This document shows positions 1-8,146 of a stretch of 63,820 bases of DNA, piece after piece. This DNA comes from Peptoniphilus sp. BV3C26 (GTDB taxonomy: Bacteria > Bacillota > Clostridia > Tissierellales > Peptoniphilaceae), in the NCBI RefSeq assembly GCF_000478985.1, contig NZ_AWXB01000027.1, positions 1 to 63,820 on the forward strand, read 5' to 3'. The notes beneath the pieces were generated by a model, which saw only the letters and a program-made list of their open reading frames with translations, ran no database searches and was not told the DNA's origin. The position numbers and the translations under genes were made by a program. Each line of letters begins with the position of its first letter. The stretch's first letter is position 1.

Positions 1-1213
1 TTTCATCTTCTGGAGTAAATATTGCAGCAAAAGATTTTTCTCCTAAACTGGCTAAAGAAATTTCTCCATCTTCCCAGGAAAAACCCTTAGGAAGTTTTAC
101 ATCTGAAAGCTTATCTCCTAAATTAGCTGTAAGATTTTCAGGAATTGTGTAAGTTGGGTCTGCCTTTTCTATTTCCCATTCCAAATATCTTTCTTCTATT
201 TTGTGGTTATCGCTCCAGGCGTATTCATCTGAAGGCTTTATCAGGGTTTTATATTTTCCTGCATTAATTTTTTCATTTTCTGTTAAGAAAACATACTTTG
301 TATCTTCATTTATACCTTTTTGAATTTTACCGTTGTAAACAAGACCCGTATTAACTGAGGGCACATCAACTAATTTTTTAGGTTTAAATTCCTTAGTGTA
401 AAAATATTTAGTTGAATCTTTTACAGTAATTGCACTTGTAAAACCACCATTATAGCATTCATTACCATTTAATTTTCCTTGTGTATCTTCAATTAATACA
501 TAACTATCCGATTTACATTCAACAATAAATGCTAATTTATATCTTCCCTCTTGGAAAACTTGATCTGTGCATATACCCCATTCTTTTCTATCTTCATTAT
601 ATTTGTACCAGACATGTCTATCGTTAGAAACTTCCAATCCCTTTGCTCTGTCTATGTCTGATAGTATAAAATTATAATCTTTTCTTACCTTATCGCCTAT
701 GACCGGTGGGGAAAATTCTTTACAGCTTATATTTATTTTATCTATCTTTTCTCTATTGTCCTTTGCTAAAAATTCTTTTGTGACAAATTTTCCTTGGGAA
801 TAACCTTGTCCAACAATATATGATTCATAGTAACTGCATTCTTCTCCGTTCATTTTAATCTTAGTGTCTTTGGAAATATAATATTCATTTGAATTGCAAT
901 ACACCATAAAGCTTATTCTATATTTTTTATCTTTAGCAAAATTTTTTATCTTAGATTTAATATCCTTCCAATTTTTATTTGTAAACTCTTGCCATGTCAT
1001 AATCGCGCTTATACCATTAGCCTCAGACTCAAATTTAAAATTTCCCCTTGGAATTTCTCCATAGGCTTCTGGATTTTTAAACCAATCTGCGATAAGATTT
1101 ATTTCCTTAATGGGCTTTCTTGTTTCTTCTGCAAATGTACTTACTTTTGTAAAAAAGCATAAACTTAAAATTATAAGTAAAACAGCTAAAAATCTTTTAC
1201 AATTTTTTTTCAT
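1..1213 (-). CDS. Secreted surface protein with Ig-like/MBG-type repeat, 3' end outside window
   Basis: An open frame runs from ATG at 1213 to the window edge without a stop (about 404 residues visible). It is preceded by an AGGAAG ribosome site. The N-terminus is a signal peptide (KK-N-C-K-R, then a hydrophobic stretch ending near STFAEE, about residue 29). Two stretches (about residues 30-170 and 170-290) share a pattern of KEFxxK, C-containing strands and a Y-I-S/V-x-I motif, so the region seems internally duplicated. Residues about 295-360 (VYNGKIQKGI, NAGKYKT, WEIEKADPTY) resemble the MBG/YDG-type Ig-like modules common in Firmicutes surface proteins. The anchor would lie in the missing part. 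A cell-surface or adhesin role is inferred only. Confidence 0.75.
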   Translation of the reverse strand, partial: MKKNCKRFLAVLLIILSLCFFTKVSTFAEETRKPIKEINLIADWFKNPEAYGEIPRGNFKFESEANGISAIMTWQEFTNKNWKDIKSKIKNFAKDKKYRISFMVYCNSNEYYISKDTKIKMNGEECSYYESYIVGQGYSQGKFVTKEFLAKDNREKIDKINISCKEFSPPVIGDKVRKDYNFILSDIDRAKGLEVSNDRHVWYKYNEDRKEWGICTDQVFQEGRYKLAFIVECKSDSYVLIEDTQGKLNGNECYNGGFTSAITVKDSTKYFYTKEFKPKKLVDVPSVNTGLVYNGKIQKGINEDTKYVFLTENEKINAGKYKTLIKPSDEYAWSDNHKIEERYLEWEIEKADPTYTIPENLTANLGDKLSDVKLPKGFSWEDGEISLASLGEKSFAAIFTPEDE

Positions 1214-1363
1214 AAATGTCACTTCCTAAACACTTTATATTTATTTTATTAAAAATCTTTTATTTACATTTTATCAAAAAAAGTTTTAATATAAGTTTTT
1301 TGAATAAATTTATAAAAAATATTGTTTAGGTCCTCGAAATTTTAAAAAATTTTTAAAATTAAG

Positions 1364-1392
1364 TTTACAAAAATTAAGATTTTCTGTATAAT
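1364..1392 (+). promoter_or_regulatory. rpsD promoter
   Basis: TTTACA at 1364-1369 and TATAAT at 1387-1392 are separated by 17 bp, a near-consensus housekeeping promoter. Transcription would begin near 1399 and give a leader of about 44 nt before rpsD. Free-standing rpsD genes in Firmicutes are often autoregulated by S4 binding the leader. I can see the short leader but cannot prove such a fold. Confidence 0.7.
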
Positions 1393-1442
1393 ATTTAAGG
1401 CTCTAATTATCGCGGCAAGATTAAATTAGGAGTGAATTTATA

Positions 1443-2039
1443 ATGGCAAAAATGATGGGACCTAGATTTAAATTATCTAGGAGATTAGGTTTGAATGTTT
1501 GCGGTCACCCGAAAGCAGCTAAAAGAATGACTAAGGGAACTGCAAGAAGCGATAAGAAATTAACTGAATACGGAAAACAACTTTTAGAAAAACAAAGACT
1601 AAGAGCTTACTATGGGGTTCTTGAAAGACAATTTGTAAATCTTTTTAAAGAAGCAAAGAAATCTAAAGAACAAACAGGTCCGGCTTTAGTTCAATTCCTT
1701 GAAAGAAGACTTGATAATCTTACTTATAGAATGGGTTTTGCAAGTTCTATAAGACAAGCAAGACAAATGGTAACTCACGGACACATTTATGTAAATGGAA
1801 AAAAATTAAACATTCCTTCTTACAGATGTAATGCTGGTGATGTAATCGAACTTTCTCCAAGAGGAAGGAAAACCGATTTGTTTAAAGAAAACTACGAAAC
1901 AAACTTTGTTACAAGTTATCCTTATATTTCTAAACAAGAAGGCTTTAAAGCAACTTTAGTATCTCTTCCAAATAGAGAAGATATACCTGTAGAAATAGAA
2001 GATCAATTAATCGTAGAATTCTATTCTAAGAATATGTAA
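1443..2039 (+). CDS. rpsD: 30S ribosomal protein S4
   Basis: This 198-residue protein is the full length of bacterial S4, the primary 16S rRNA-binding protein that nucleates 30S body assembly. The S4 N-terminal domain fills about residues 1-95 (MGPRFKLSRRLG start). The S4 RNA-binding domain follows (RRLDNLTYRMGFASSIRQAR, then VTHGHIYVNGKKLNIPSYRCNAGDVI at about 109-134). GGAG lies about 9 nt before the ATG. The gene stands alone with its own promoter and terminator, as in Bacillus, instead of in the alpha operon. Confidence 0.98.
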   Translation: MAKMMGPRFKLSRRLGLNVCGHPKAAKRMTKGTARSDKKLTEYGKQLLEKQRLRAYYGVLERQFVNLFKEAKKSKEQTGPALVQFLERRLDNLTYRMGFASSIRQARQMVTHGHIYVNGKKLNIPSYRCNAGDVIELSPRGRKTDLFKENYETNFVTSYPYISKQEGFKATLVSLPNREDIPVEIEDQLIVEFYSKNM

Positions 2040-2044
2040 TATAG

Positions 2045-2075
2045 AAACTCCCTTTTCTGGTGGGGAGTTTTTTTA
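2045..2075 (+). terminator. Rho-independent terminator after rpsD
   Basis: AAACTCCC (2045-2052) pairs with GGGAGTTT (2063-2070) and runs straight into a T tract. It starts 5 nt after the rpsD stop codon. Confidence 0.9.
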
Positions 2076-2107
2076 TTTTTGTGGTATAAATTTTATGAGG
2101 TGATTTT

Positions 2108-2368
2108 ATGAAAGATCCTAAGTTTATAAAACTTTTAACTGTTTCTGACAGGGTAAGATTTGATTTGATTAAGGGAATTTTTGAAGAAGAAAATATTCCC
2201 TATCTTGTTAAAGATGATGAAGCTGGAAGCCTTATGCGAATTATAGGTGGCTTTTCAAATTATGCTGCAAGTTTTTTTGTTCCAGATTTCCTTTATGAAA
2301 AAAGTAGAAATATAATTGCAGAAGATTTTGAAGGAATAGAATTCGATCCCTATGAAGAGGAAAAATAA
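2108..2368 (+). CDS. DUF2007-like small protein
   Basis: An 86-residue acidic protein with GAGGTGA ahead of its ATG. The pattern KLLTVSDRVRFDLIKGIFEEENIPYLVKDD resembles DUF2007 (a proposed PII-like signal-transducing fold): a beta strand, a helix that senses position, and an E-x-x-x-I-P strand. The tail is acidic (FDPYEEEK). It lies alone between the rpsD terminator and a convergent gene. The molecular role is unknown. Confidence 0.7.
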   Translation: MKDPKFIKLLTVSDRVRFDLIKGIFEEENIPYLVKDDEAGSLMRIIGGFSNYAASFFVPDFLYEKSRNIIAEDFEGIEFDPYEEEK

Positions 2369-2370
2369 AA

Positions 2371-2393
2371 ACAAAAAAAGAGCCCTTAGGCTC
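2371..2393 (-). terminator. Terminator overlapping the stop of the 2392-2925 gene
   Basis: Read on the minus strand, GAGCC-TAAG-GGCTC is followed by a T7 run. The TGA stop of the minus-strand gene (2392-2394) lies within the 5' arm, so the terminator is built into the end of the reading frame. It may also slow plus-strand transcripts from 2108-2368. Confidence 0.75.
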
Positions 2394-2925
2394 AATATCT
2401 CTCATTGATATATTTATCAATGAGAGAATTTTTTTGATTTTTTTCAAATATATTTTTTTCTTTTAAGACTTTTAAAATCTTTTCATTTTTCGTATGAAAA
2501 ATAGCTTCTTTTTCATCTTTTAAAACTATTTCAAAAATCTTTCCTTCCAAACCTTTAGAATCACAATTTATGTAGTAGGCACTTATATTTTTAAAATTTT
2601 TTAATTTTAAAATTTCTAAAATCATCCTATCTTTCAAATCATAATTTTTATTTGAAATGTTCATAAATCTATTATAGGCTCTTTTATTTTTCTCTTCCTT
2701 TGCCAGCATTCTATAATATTTTGCAACAATATTATAGTACTGATAATTGTACATTCCCTTTTCATAGGTATTTACAAATAAAAAGGGCTTGGGGTTTCTA
2801 AAAGAAAAAAACTCATAGCTCTTTATTAAAAATTCTTTTTTACTTATTAATTTGTCATCGTAATCTTTAATAAGTTTTGAGCGGTGCAAAAAGAACCGCT
2901 CAAAAACATTCTCTAAATTTGTCAA
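2392..2925 (-). CDS. Conserved hypothetical protein (177 aa)
   Basis: A lysine-rich, probably cytoplasmic 177-residue protein starting with TTG (2925-2923) behind AGAAAG. The first half is helical and basic (FERFFLHRSKLIKDYDDKLISKKEFLIKS). The middle has an aromatic cluster (MYNYQYYN). The second half alternates strands and helices ending NSLIDKYINERY. I recognise no catalytic motif or signal peptide. It is the last gene of a minus-strand run that contains the small membrane protein and P-loop gene. No function can be assigned. Confidence 0.75.
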   Translation of the reverse strand: MTNLENVFERFFLHRSKLIKDYDDKLISKKEFLIKSYEFFSFRNPKPFLFVNTYEKGMYNYQYYNIVAKYYRMLAKEEKNKRAYNRFMNISNKNYDLKDRMILEILKLKNFKNISAYYINCDSKGLEGKIFEIVLKDEKEAIFHTKNEKILKVLKEKNIFEKNQKNSLIDKYINERY

Positions 2926-2936
2926 AATTTTTCTTT

Positions 2937-3032
2937 CTAAATATAGTAGGCAAATTGTAAAATTAGCGGCAATATAAGCATCACTATTAATATTATTACA
3001 ATTATCCTTGTCAATAACTTATTATCTCTCAT
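2937..3032 (-). CDS. 31-residue single-pass membrane peptide
   Basis: ATG at 3032 opens a 31-codon frame (MRDNKLLTRIIVIILIVMLI...) ending at TAG 2937. Six polar, mostly charged residues are followed by one hydrophobic segment of about 21 residues, as in small Firmicutes inner-membrane peptides. It sits 5 nt after the stop of the P-loop gene and 11 nt before the next gene, filling the operon gap exactly. No strong Shine-Dalgarno sequence is visible, so translation would depend on coupling. Its reality is inferred from composition and packing. Confidence 0.5.
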   Translation of the reverse strand: MRDNKLLTRIIVIILIVMLILPLILQFAYYI

Positions 3033-3037
3033 TATTT

Positions 3038-3472
3038 TTATTTTACTTCGTCCGATGTTATTTCAATGGAATTTTCTTTTAAATAGTCGGACATATCACT
3101 TTGTAAATAATCTACATTTATATAAATTTCTCTTGATGCCGCATCTTTTACGGATTCAAGTTTCTTATGTAGATACTCAAGGTCTGTTATACTTAAATTT
3201 AAAACCTTGTAAATTCCATCTACATAGATTTTTTGAAGGTCGTAATCCATTGCGCAAAGTCCGCAAATAAAACCGTAAAATGATTCAAGGTCATTTAAGT
3301 TATACTCAGTAGCATTTATAAGTCTTATATTATAATCAAGACTAAAAATGTGATCATCGTCAACTTCTACAAATGCAATGTTTCCATTTCCTTGTGCCAT
3401 ATCTTCATTAGCATTTTCTATTAGCCATCTTGTTTTACCGACACCCTTTGCGCCTAAAATAAATTTAATCAT
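3038..3472 (-). CDS. Small P-loop NTPase-like protein
   Basis: A 144-residue protein opening with a Walker A motif, GAKGVGKT, at about residues 7-14 (MIKFILGAKGVGKTRWL). A possible Walker B-like strand is IYVDGIYK (about 82-89). It is too short for a standard ATPase domain and has no partner domain. Similar proteins in clostridia are often labelled twitching-motility-like without evidence. The start overlaps the end of the radical SAM gene by 8 nt, so the two are probably translationally coupled. Function unknown beyond likely nucleotide binding. Confidence 0.7.
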   Translation of the reverse strand: MIKFILGAKGVGKTRWLIENANEDMAQGNGNIAFVEVDDDHIFSLDYNIRLINATEYNLNDLESFYGFICGLCAMDYDLQKIYVDGIYKVLNLSITDLEYLHKKLESVKDAASREIYINVDYLQSDMSDYLKENSIEITSDEVK

Positions 3473-4379
3473 GATAATCTCCCTTTCTCAGATCTCCCTG
3501 AAAGTAATTATTTTCTTCCATCTCTTCTATTATTTCATCTCTTATTTTCCACCAAGAAGTGTTCCAGTTGCAAAATAGAGAGTTTTCTTTCGGAGCTCTT
3601 CCTATAATTCTTTCAACGACAATCTCTTTATTTAAATTTCTTAAAAATAAAATAACCCTTTTTTTATATTCCTCAAGATTTATTAATTCAATTTTTCCTT
3701 CTTGATAAAGTTTGCCTATAAGTGTATTTTTTAAAATATATAAAGCGTGAAGTTTTACTTCATCAATATTTAAAGCATTCATAAGTTTTGCAGCTTCAAT
3801 TGTATCTAATTCATCATCCCAAGGCAAATTTAATATAAGATGAACTGCAATTCTAAGCCCATGTTTTTTCGTCCTTATAACTCCATCTATAAAGTCCGAA
3901 AGTCCATGACCCCTATTTATAATTTTTAAAGTATGATAGTTTGGAGTTTGCAAACCAAGCTCCAAAGTTACCATATAATTTTCATTAACCTTTTCTAAAA
4001 ATTCTAAATATTTTTCTGGCAGGCAATCAGGCCTTGTGGAAATATTAATTCCTACAATATCTTCCGACAAACATTCTTCTATGGATTTTTTAAATTTTTC
4101 AAAATCCATATAAGTATTGGTAAAGTTTTGAAAATATGCTATGAATTTTTTGGCCTTATACTTTTTTTCAATCAGTGCCTTATTTTTTTCAATCTGATCT
4201 TTTATTGATCCGCACCTATTTTCAAAACTTCCACCCTCTTCTCCACAAAATATACAACCACCCTTTCCCAAAGTTCCATCTCTATTAGGACAAGTTAGGC
4301 CTTCTATTTTTATGGGAAGTTTATATACTTTTTCATTAAATTTTTCTTGAAGAAATTTTGAGTATTCCCTATATACCAA
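3465..4379 (-). CDS. TIGR01212/YhcC-family radical SAM protein
   Basis: A 304-residue protein with the family's N-terminal block KLPIKIEGLTCPNRDGTLGKGGCIFC, in which Cys residues of CPNRDGTxxxGGCIFC would bind the SAM-cleaving 4Fe-4S cluster. Further family blocks are ISTRPDCLPEKYLEFLE, TLELGLQTPNYHTLKIINRGH and HLILNLPWDDELDTIEAAKL. Length and architecture match YhcC-type oxygen-independent radical SAM enzymes, whose substrate is not settled. It follows the DUF1292 gene by 5 nt. Confidence 0.9.
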   Translation of the reverse strand: MVYREYSKFLQEKFNEKVYKLPIKIEGLTCPNRDGTLGKGGCIFCGEEGGSFENRCGSIKDQIEKNKALIEKKYKAKKFIAYFQNFTNTYMDFEKFKKSIEECLSEDIVGINISTRPDCLPEKYLEFLEKVNENYMVTLELGLQTPNYHTLKIINRGHGLSDFIDGVIRTKKHGLRIAVHLILNLPWDDELDTIEAAKLMNALNIDEVKLHALYILKNTLIGKLYQEGKIELINLEEYKKRVILFLRNLNKEIVVERIIGRAPKENSLFCNWNTSWWKIRDEIIEEMEENNYFQGDLRKGDYHD

Positions 4380-4384
4380 AGAAA

Positions 4385-4723
4385 TTATTCTTCCTCATCT
4401 TCCTCTTCGAAATAAGATTCCAACTCTTCTACAACCTTATCATATAAATCTTCATCTTCAATTACATTTAGCTCAACTTCTTCATCGTTGATTTCATTGT
4501 ATTCGTAGATTAAAATTTCTTCCTCTTCTCCTTCAACAGGGCAAAGAGCTATATAAGATTTACCTTCAAAATCAAAGATACCCAAAACTTCACATTGAAG
4601 CTCAGTTCCATCATCAAGGGTAATATCCATATAATCTACCATTTCTTCTTCATGTTCATCATGTTCATCGTGGCATCCGCAACCACATCCGCAATCTCCT
4701 TCGTGTAATAAAAATTTTTTCAT
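4385..4723 (-). CDS. DUF1292 (YrzB-like) protein with Cys/His-rich N-terminus
   Basis: A 112-residue, very acidic protein. Residues about 33-95 (DITLDDGTELQCEVLGIFDFEGKSYIAL, then EEEEILIYEYNE) are the DUF1292 fold found in Firmicutes near RNA/DNA-processing genes. The N-terminal tail (about residues 9-25: DCGCGCGCHDEHDEHEE) carries four cysteines alternating with glycine and three histidines, a likely metal-binding segment. A good AGGAGG site precedes the ATG. Role unknown; metal binding is inferred from composition. Confidence 0.8.
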   Translation of the reverse strand: MKKFLLHEGDCGCGCGCHDEHDEHEEEMVDYMDITLDDGTELQCEVLGIFDFEGKSYIALCPVEGEEEEILIYEYNEINDEEVELNVIEDEDLYDKVVEELESYFEEEDEEE

Positions 4724-4732
4724 ATTTACCTC

Positions 4733-6184
4733 CTATTTTGTATTTTTTAAAATTTCTTTTATTAATTCATAAGTTCTTTCTGTAGACGAAATGCTTAAAT
4801 TTTCACCAGGAGCATGTACTCCATGCATTTCTGGACCTATAGATGCCATTTCAATGTTCCCTATAGACTTTTTAAATATTCCGCATTCAAGTCCACCATG
4901 AGTGGCAAAAATCTCCATAGGCTTATTATAAAGATTTTTATAACTTTTTTGTATCAAATCAATCAAAGCTGACTTATCTTCAAAGGGCCATTCAGGATAG
5001 ACTGAAAGAATCTCTAAATCTCCACCAAAAAATTTTGATAAAATTTTAATTTTTTGAGATAAAAATTCTTTAAGAGTTCCCTTATTGCTCCTTAAAGCTG
5101 AAATTATATTGATATAAGTTCCGTCATCTTCTAAAACGCCAATGTTTGATGAAGATTCAACTAAACCATCCAAATCACTGCTCATAGTCAAAACTCCATT
5201 TGGCATTACATTTAAAAGACCTATAATTCTTTTTTTAAGGTCTTCTTTTAAACATTTTTCTTCTTCAAAAGATTTTTCAAAATTTAGCCTTATATCAGGA
5301 TCGATTTTACCCAATTCTTTTACATATTCGCTGTTTAATTTTATTGTTAAAAGTTGTGCGTTTTTTAAATCTTCTTCTTTAATTGCTATTTTAGCCTTTG
5401 AATATCTTGGAATTGCATTGGGCTTTCCACCACCGCTAAGGCTTATAAGCTTTATATTAAATTCTTCATCGAATCTATATAGGGCTCTTGCAAGTCTTAC
5501 AATAGCATTTCCGTGATATTTGTGAATTTCTCCTCCGCTGTGGCCACCTTTAAGACCTGAAATGGAAAGTTCGTAAAAAATATATCCTTTTTCTAAATCT
5601 TCATATTCTTTTTTGAACCTAACTTCATTTCTTTGACCTCCTGCACAGGATACAGTCAATATTCCTTCTTCTTCAGAATCTAGATTTAAAAGCCTTTTTG
5701 AAGAAAGTCTTTTCCCATCTAAATTCAAAGCTCCAGTCATTCCAGTTTCTTCATTTGCAGTAAAAAGACATTCCAGCTTCGGTGCCTTTAAATTTTCATC
5801 TTCAAGAAGTGCAAGAATCATTGCAACTGCTATTCCGTTATCAGCTCCTAAAGTAGTTTCCCTTGCAATTATCTTGTCTTCAAAAACCTCAAAATTAATT
5901 GGATCTTTTGAAAAATCATGGTCCGATTCAGGTTTTTTCTCACAAACCATATCAATGTGACCTTGTAAAATAATAGGTTCCACATTTACATAATCTTTGT
6001 GAGCTTCCTTATAAACAATTATATTATTAAAACTGTCTCTGTAATATTGAAGTTTTTTTGATTTTGCAAAAGCTTCAATATAATCTGCAATTTTTTCTTC
6101 ATGAAATGAAGGTCTTGGAATTTTCGTTATCTCTTCAAAATAATAAAAAACTCTATCGGGTTGATAGTTTTTTAATTTTCTCAA
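4733..6184 (-). CDS. pepD: Aminoacyl-histidine (beta-Ala-His) dipeptidase, M20C
   Basis: This M20 metallopeptidase hydrolyses Xaa-His and other dipeptides in the cytosol. Metal-site motifs are visible: ILQGHIDMVCEK (His, Asp), TLGADNGIAVA (bridging Asp), TANEETGMTGA (catalytic Glu-Glu) and THGGLECGIF near the C-terminus. Only residues near the start are ambiguous. A longer frame opens at TTG 6199, but GAGGGGG at 6192-6198 is a strong ribosome site for TTG 6184, giving about 483 residues that begin MRKLKNYQP. The gene follows the msrA terminator and leads into the DUF1292/radical SAM run. Confidence 0.92.
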   Translation of the reverse strand: MRKLKNYQPDRVFYYFEEITKIPRPSFHEEKIADYIEAFAKSKKLQYYRDSFNNIIVYKEAHKDYVNVEPIILQGHIDMVCEKKPESDHDFSKDPINFEVFEDKIIARETTLGADNGIAVAMILALLEDENLKAPKLECLFTANEETGMTGALNLDGKRLSSKRLLNLDSEEEGILTVSCAGGQRNEVRFKKEYEDLEKGYIFYELSISGLKGGHSGGEIHKYHGNAIVRLARALYRFDEEFNIKLISLSGGGKPNAIPRYSKAKIAIKEEDLKNAQLLTIKLNSEYVKELGKIDPDIRLNFEKSFEEEKCLKEDLKKRIIGLLNVMPNGVLTMSSDLDGLVESSSNIGVLEDDGTYINIISALRSNKGTLKEFLSQKIKILSKFFGGDLEILSVYPEWPFEDKSALIDLIQKSYKNLYNKPMEIFATHGGLECGIFKKSIGNIEMASIGPEMHGVHAPGENLSISSTERTYELIKEILKNTK

Positions 6185-6240
6185 TTTTTTCCCCCTCAAA
6201 TTAATTATAACCTAAACAAAACAATACTTCATCAATTTAT

Positions 6241-6279
6241 TTTTCTAAAAAAAATAAAACTGCAGCTTTAACTGCAGCT
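6241..6279 (-). terminator. Terminator after msrA
   Basis: On the minus strand two CTGCAG palindromes separated by TTAAAG can pair with each other, and a T-rich run (TTTTATTTTTTTT) follows immediately. It starts next to the msrA stop codon. Confidence 0.7.
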
Positions 6280-6756
6280 TTAAAAATTTAAATTTATATG
6301 GCAATAACCTCCGGGATTTTTATCTAAATAGTCCTGATGGTATTCTTCAGCCAAATAAAAATTGTCAAGTTTTTTTACTTCCGTTACAATTTCTCTTTTG
6401 TAATTATTTCTTATACTTTCTATAAAATCATCAATGATTTTTTTATCTCTTTCATCTGTAAAATAAACTCCGGTTCTATATTGATGCCCTATATCAGGAC
6501 CTTGTCTATTTAATAAAGTAGGATCTATTACTTTAAATAATTTTTCTAAAAGTCCTAAAAGGGAAATTTTTTTCTCATCATAAATAATTTTCACTGTTTC
6601 TGCAGCAAGGGTCCTGCCACTACAAACTTCTTCATAAGTTGGATTTTCAGAAACTGAATTTGCATATCCTACATCTGTATCAACTATTCCCTCAAACTTT
6701 TTAAAATATGCTTCAACTCCCCAGAAACATCCTCCTGCAAAATATATTTCTTTCAT
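6280..6756 (-). CDS. msrA: Peptide-methionine (S)-S-oxide reductase A
   Basis: A 158-residue protein of standard MsrA length. The catalytic motif GGCFWG is at residues 8-13 (catalytic Cys10). Downstream family motifs are [15 protein letters not shown] and the C-terminal [20 protein letters not shown], which holds a candidate resolving Cys. It repairs oxidised methionine with thioredoxin as reductant in the cytosol. Nothing in its neighbourhood encodes MsrB. It follows the RelA-like gene closely (10 nt), so they are probably co-transcribed. Confidence 0.96.
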   Translation of the reverse strand: MKEIYFAGGCFWGVEAYFKKFEGIVDTDVGYANSVSENPTYEEVCSGRTLAAETVKIIYDEKKISLLGLLEKLFKVIDPTLLNRQGPDIGHQYRTGVYFTDERDKKIIDDFIESIRNNYKREIVTEVKKLDNFYLAEEYHQDYLDKNPGGYCHINLNF

Positions 6757-6765
6757 TTTTACCTC

Positions 6766-8091
6766 TTAATCTTTATCAAATATAAATTTTAAATCATCTT
6801 TAGAATTCTTATCTATAAATTGAATTATTTCAGGAATTTTTTGCTCAATTTTTTTAGGCGCTTTTCTCATAATAAAATCAAAAGTTGATTCTTTCTTAAA
6901 TCCAAGAGCAGTTATTTTTAAAAGTTCATCTTCTATTTCCTTTTGAGCCTTATAAGTTAATTTTGTATCGGCGAAGCCATCAAGGAAAATTAGAGAATAT
7001 TTATATCTTAAAAAATATAAAAATTCTTCAAAAGACTCTGCCCTGGAACCTCCTTCAATTATAAAAATTATTTTAAAGAAAAGATTCCATTCAAAATCTT
7101 CGTTAATAACATTTACAAGGGATGCACCTATAGAGCGAGTAAAATCATCAAAATATGATGGGGTTCTGTCAAAAACCAAATAGTGTTCAAGATCCAATTC
7201 CATATCGCTTATAGCCGTTATCCTGTTTAAAAGTTTAATGAATTGATCTCCATAAGAAAGCTCTTTTTGTTTTACACATTTCATAAAAAGATAATCAACT
7301 ATTACATCAGTTGTATCTTTAAAATTTAAAATAATCCCCAGTTCTTCCCTAACCTTATTAATAAAGACATCATGAATTATTTTTGAAAGAAGAATTTTTA
7401 ACTGATCCGTATTATCCTGATAGCTTTTATTTTCCATGCTTTCTACATGGTTATAAAGAAGCCTTAATTGAGTGTCTATCATAATAAGGTTTGTTCTTAT
7501 AGAACCTAAAATATCCCTGAAAAAATTTTCAGTAATCATATAATTATAGTTTTTATAAAGAACCTTATGATCAATTTCTCCCCAAAATACATTTACAATG
7601 GATTTTACCTGTAGTTCAAAATGTATTTTTCTCCCATCATCAAAATATTCTCCGTCAATTTTATAAATTTCAAAACCGTTTTTTTGAATTTGAGGTTGAG
7701 GCTCAGAAAGCTTTAAACGAATTTTTTTGTAAGATTTTGTCGTGTAATAATCATCATCGACTTTAATGTTAAATATCTTTTTTATTTTTTTGAAAATTTT
7801 TTCTTCATCTTCAATAAATCTGCACTCACACCTTAAACCTACTAAATCCTGAAGGGTGAAAATTGTATCTTCTTCCGAAAGTCCAGAAACATAATAATTA
7901 TTTCTTACAATTTTTTCTTTTACACTTTCTCTGCTTTTAACTCTATATGTAATATTTACAAAGGATTCATCAGATTTACACATAGCTCTAAAAGCTTTAG
8001 ATAGTTCATGGGCAACTTTTTCAAAAAGTTCTCTATTTTCATCTAAATATTTTAAAGCCCCATCAATAAAATTAAATAAACCAAGTCTCAT
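6766..8091 (-). CDS. RelA/SpoT-domain protein with long unique C-terminus
   Basis: A 441-residue protein. Residues about 45-180 carry a RelA/SpoT synthetase-like domain: ITYRVKSRESVKEKI (about 47-61), DLVGLRCEC (about 82-90) and FELQVKSIVNVFWGEIDH (about 158-175). It lacks the HD hydrolase, TGS and ACT domains of Rel. It is longer than RelP/RelQ small alarmone synthetases because about 250 further residues, mostly helical and of no family I know, follow. The G-loop and the catalytic Asp/Glu positions are only partly conserved, so (p)ppGpp synthesis is possible but unproven. A GGGAGG site precedes the ATG. Confidence 0.8.
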   Translation of the reverse strand: MRLGLFNFIDGALKYLDENRELFEKVAHELSKAFRAMCKSDESFVNITYRVKSRESVKEKIVRNNYYVSGLSEEDTIFTLQDLVGLRCECRFIEDEEKIFKKIKKIFNIKVDDDYYTTKSYKKIRLKLSEPQPQIQKNGFEIYKIDGEYFDDGRKIHFELQVKSIVNVFWGEIDHKVLYKNYNYMITENFFRDILGSIRTNLIMIDTQLRLLYNHVESMENKSYQDNTDQLKILLSKIIHDVFINKVREELGIILNFKDTTDVIVDYLFMKCVKQKELSYGDQFIKLLNRITAISDMELDLEHYLVFDRTPSYFDDFTRSIGASLVNVINEDFEWNLFFKIIFIIEGGSRAESFEEFLYFLRYKYSLIFLDGFADTKLTYKAQKEIEDELLKITALGFKKESTFDFIMRKAPKKIEQKIPEIIQFIDKNSKDDLKFIFDKD

Positions 8092-8120
8092 TTAAAACCT
8101 CCCTTATATAGATACCCATT

Positions 8121-8146
8121 TCAGAAAAAAAGACGCTTATGCGTCT
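8121..8146 (-). terminator. Terminator containing the stop codon of the parvulin gene
   Basis: AGACGC (8141-8146 read on minus) and GCGTCT (8131-8136) form a 6-bp stem. The 4-nt loop contains the TAA stop at 8137-8139, and a T7 run follows. The terminator is therefore folded into the last codons of the gene. Confidence 0.85.

Noticed and set aside
5142-5516. 124-residue plus-strand ORF opposite pepD
   Set aside because: Antisense shadow of a conserved metallopeptidase, no ribosome site.
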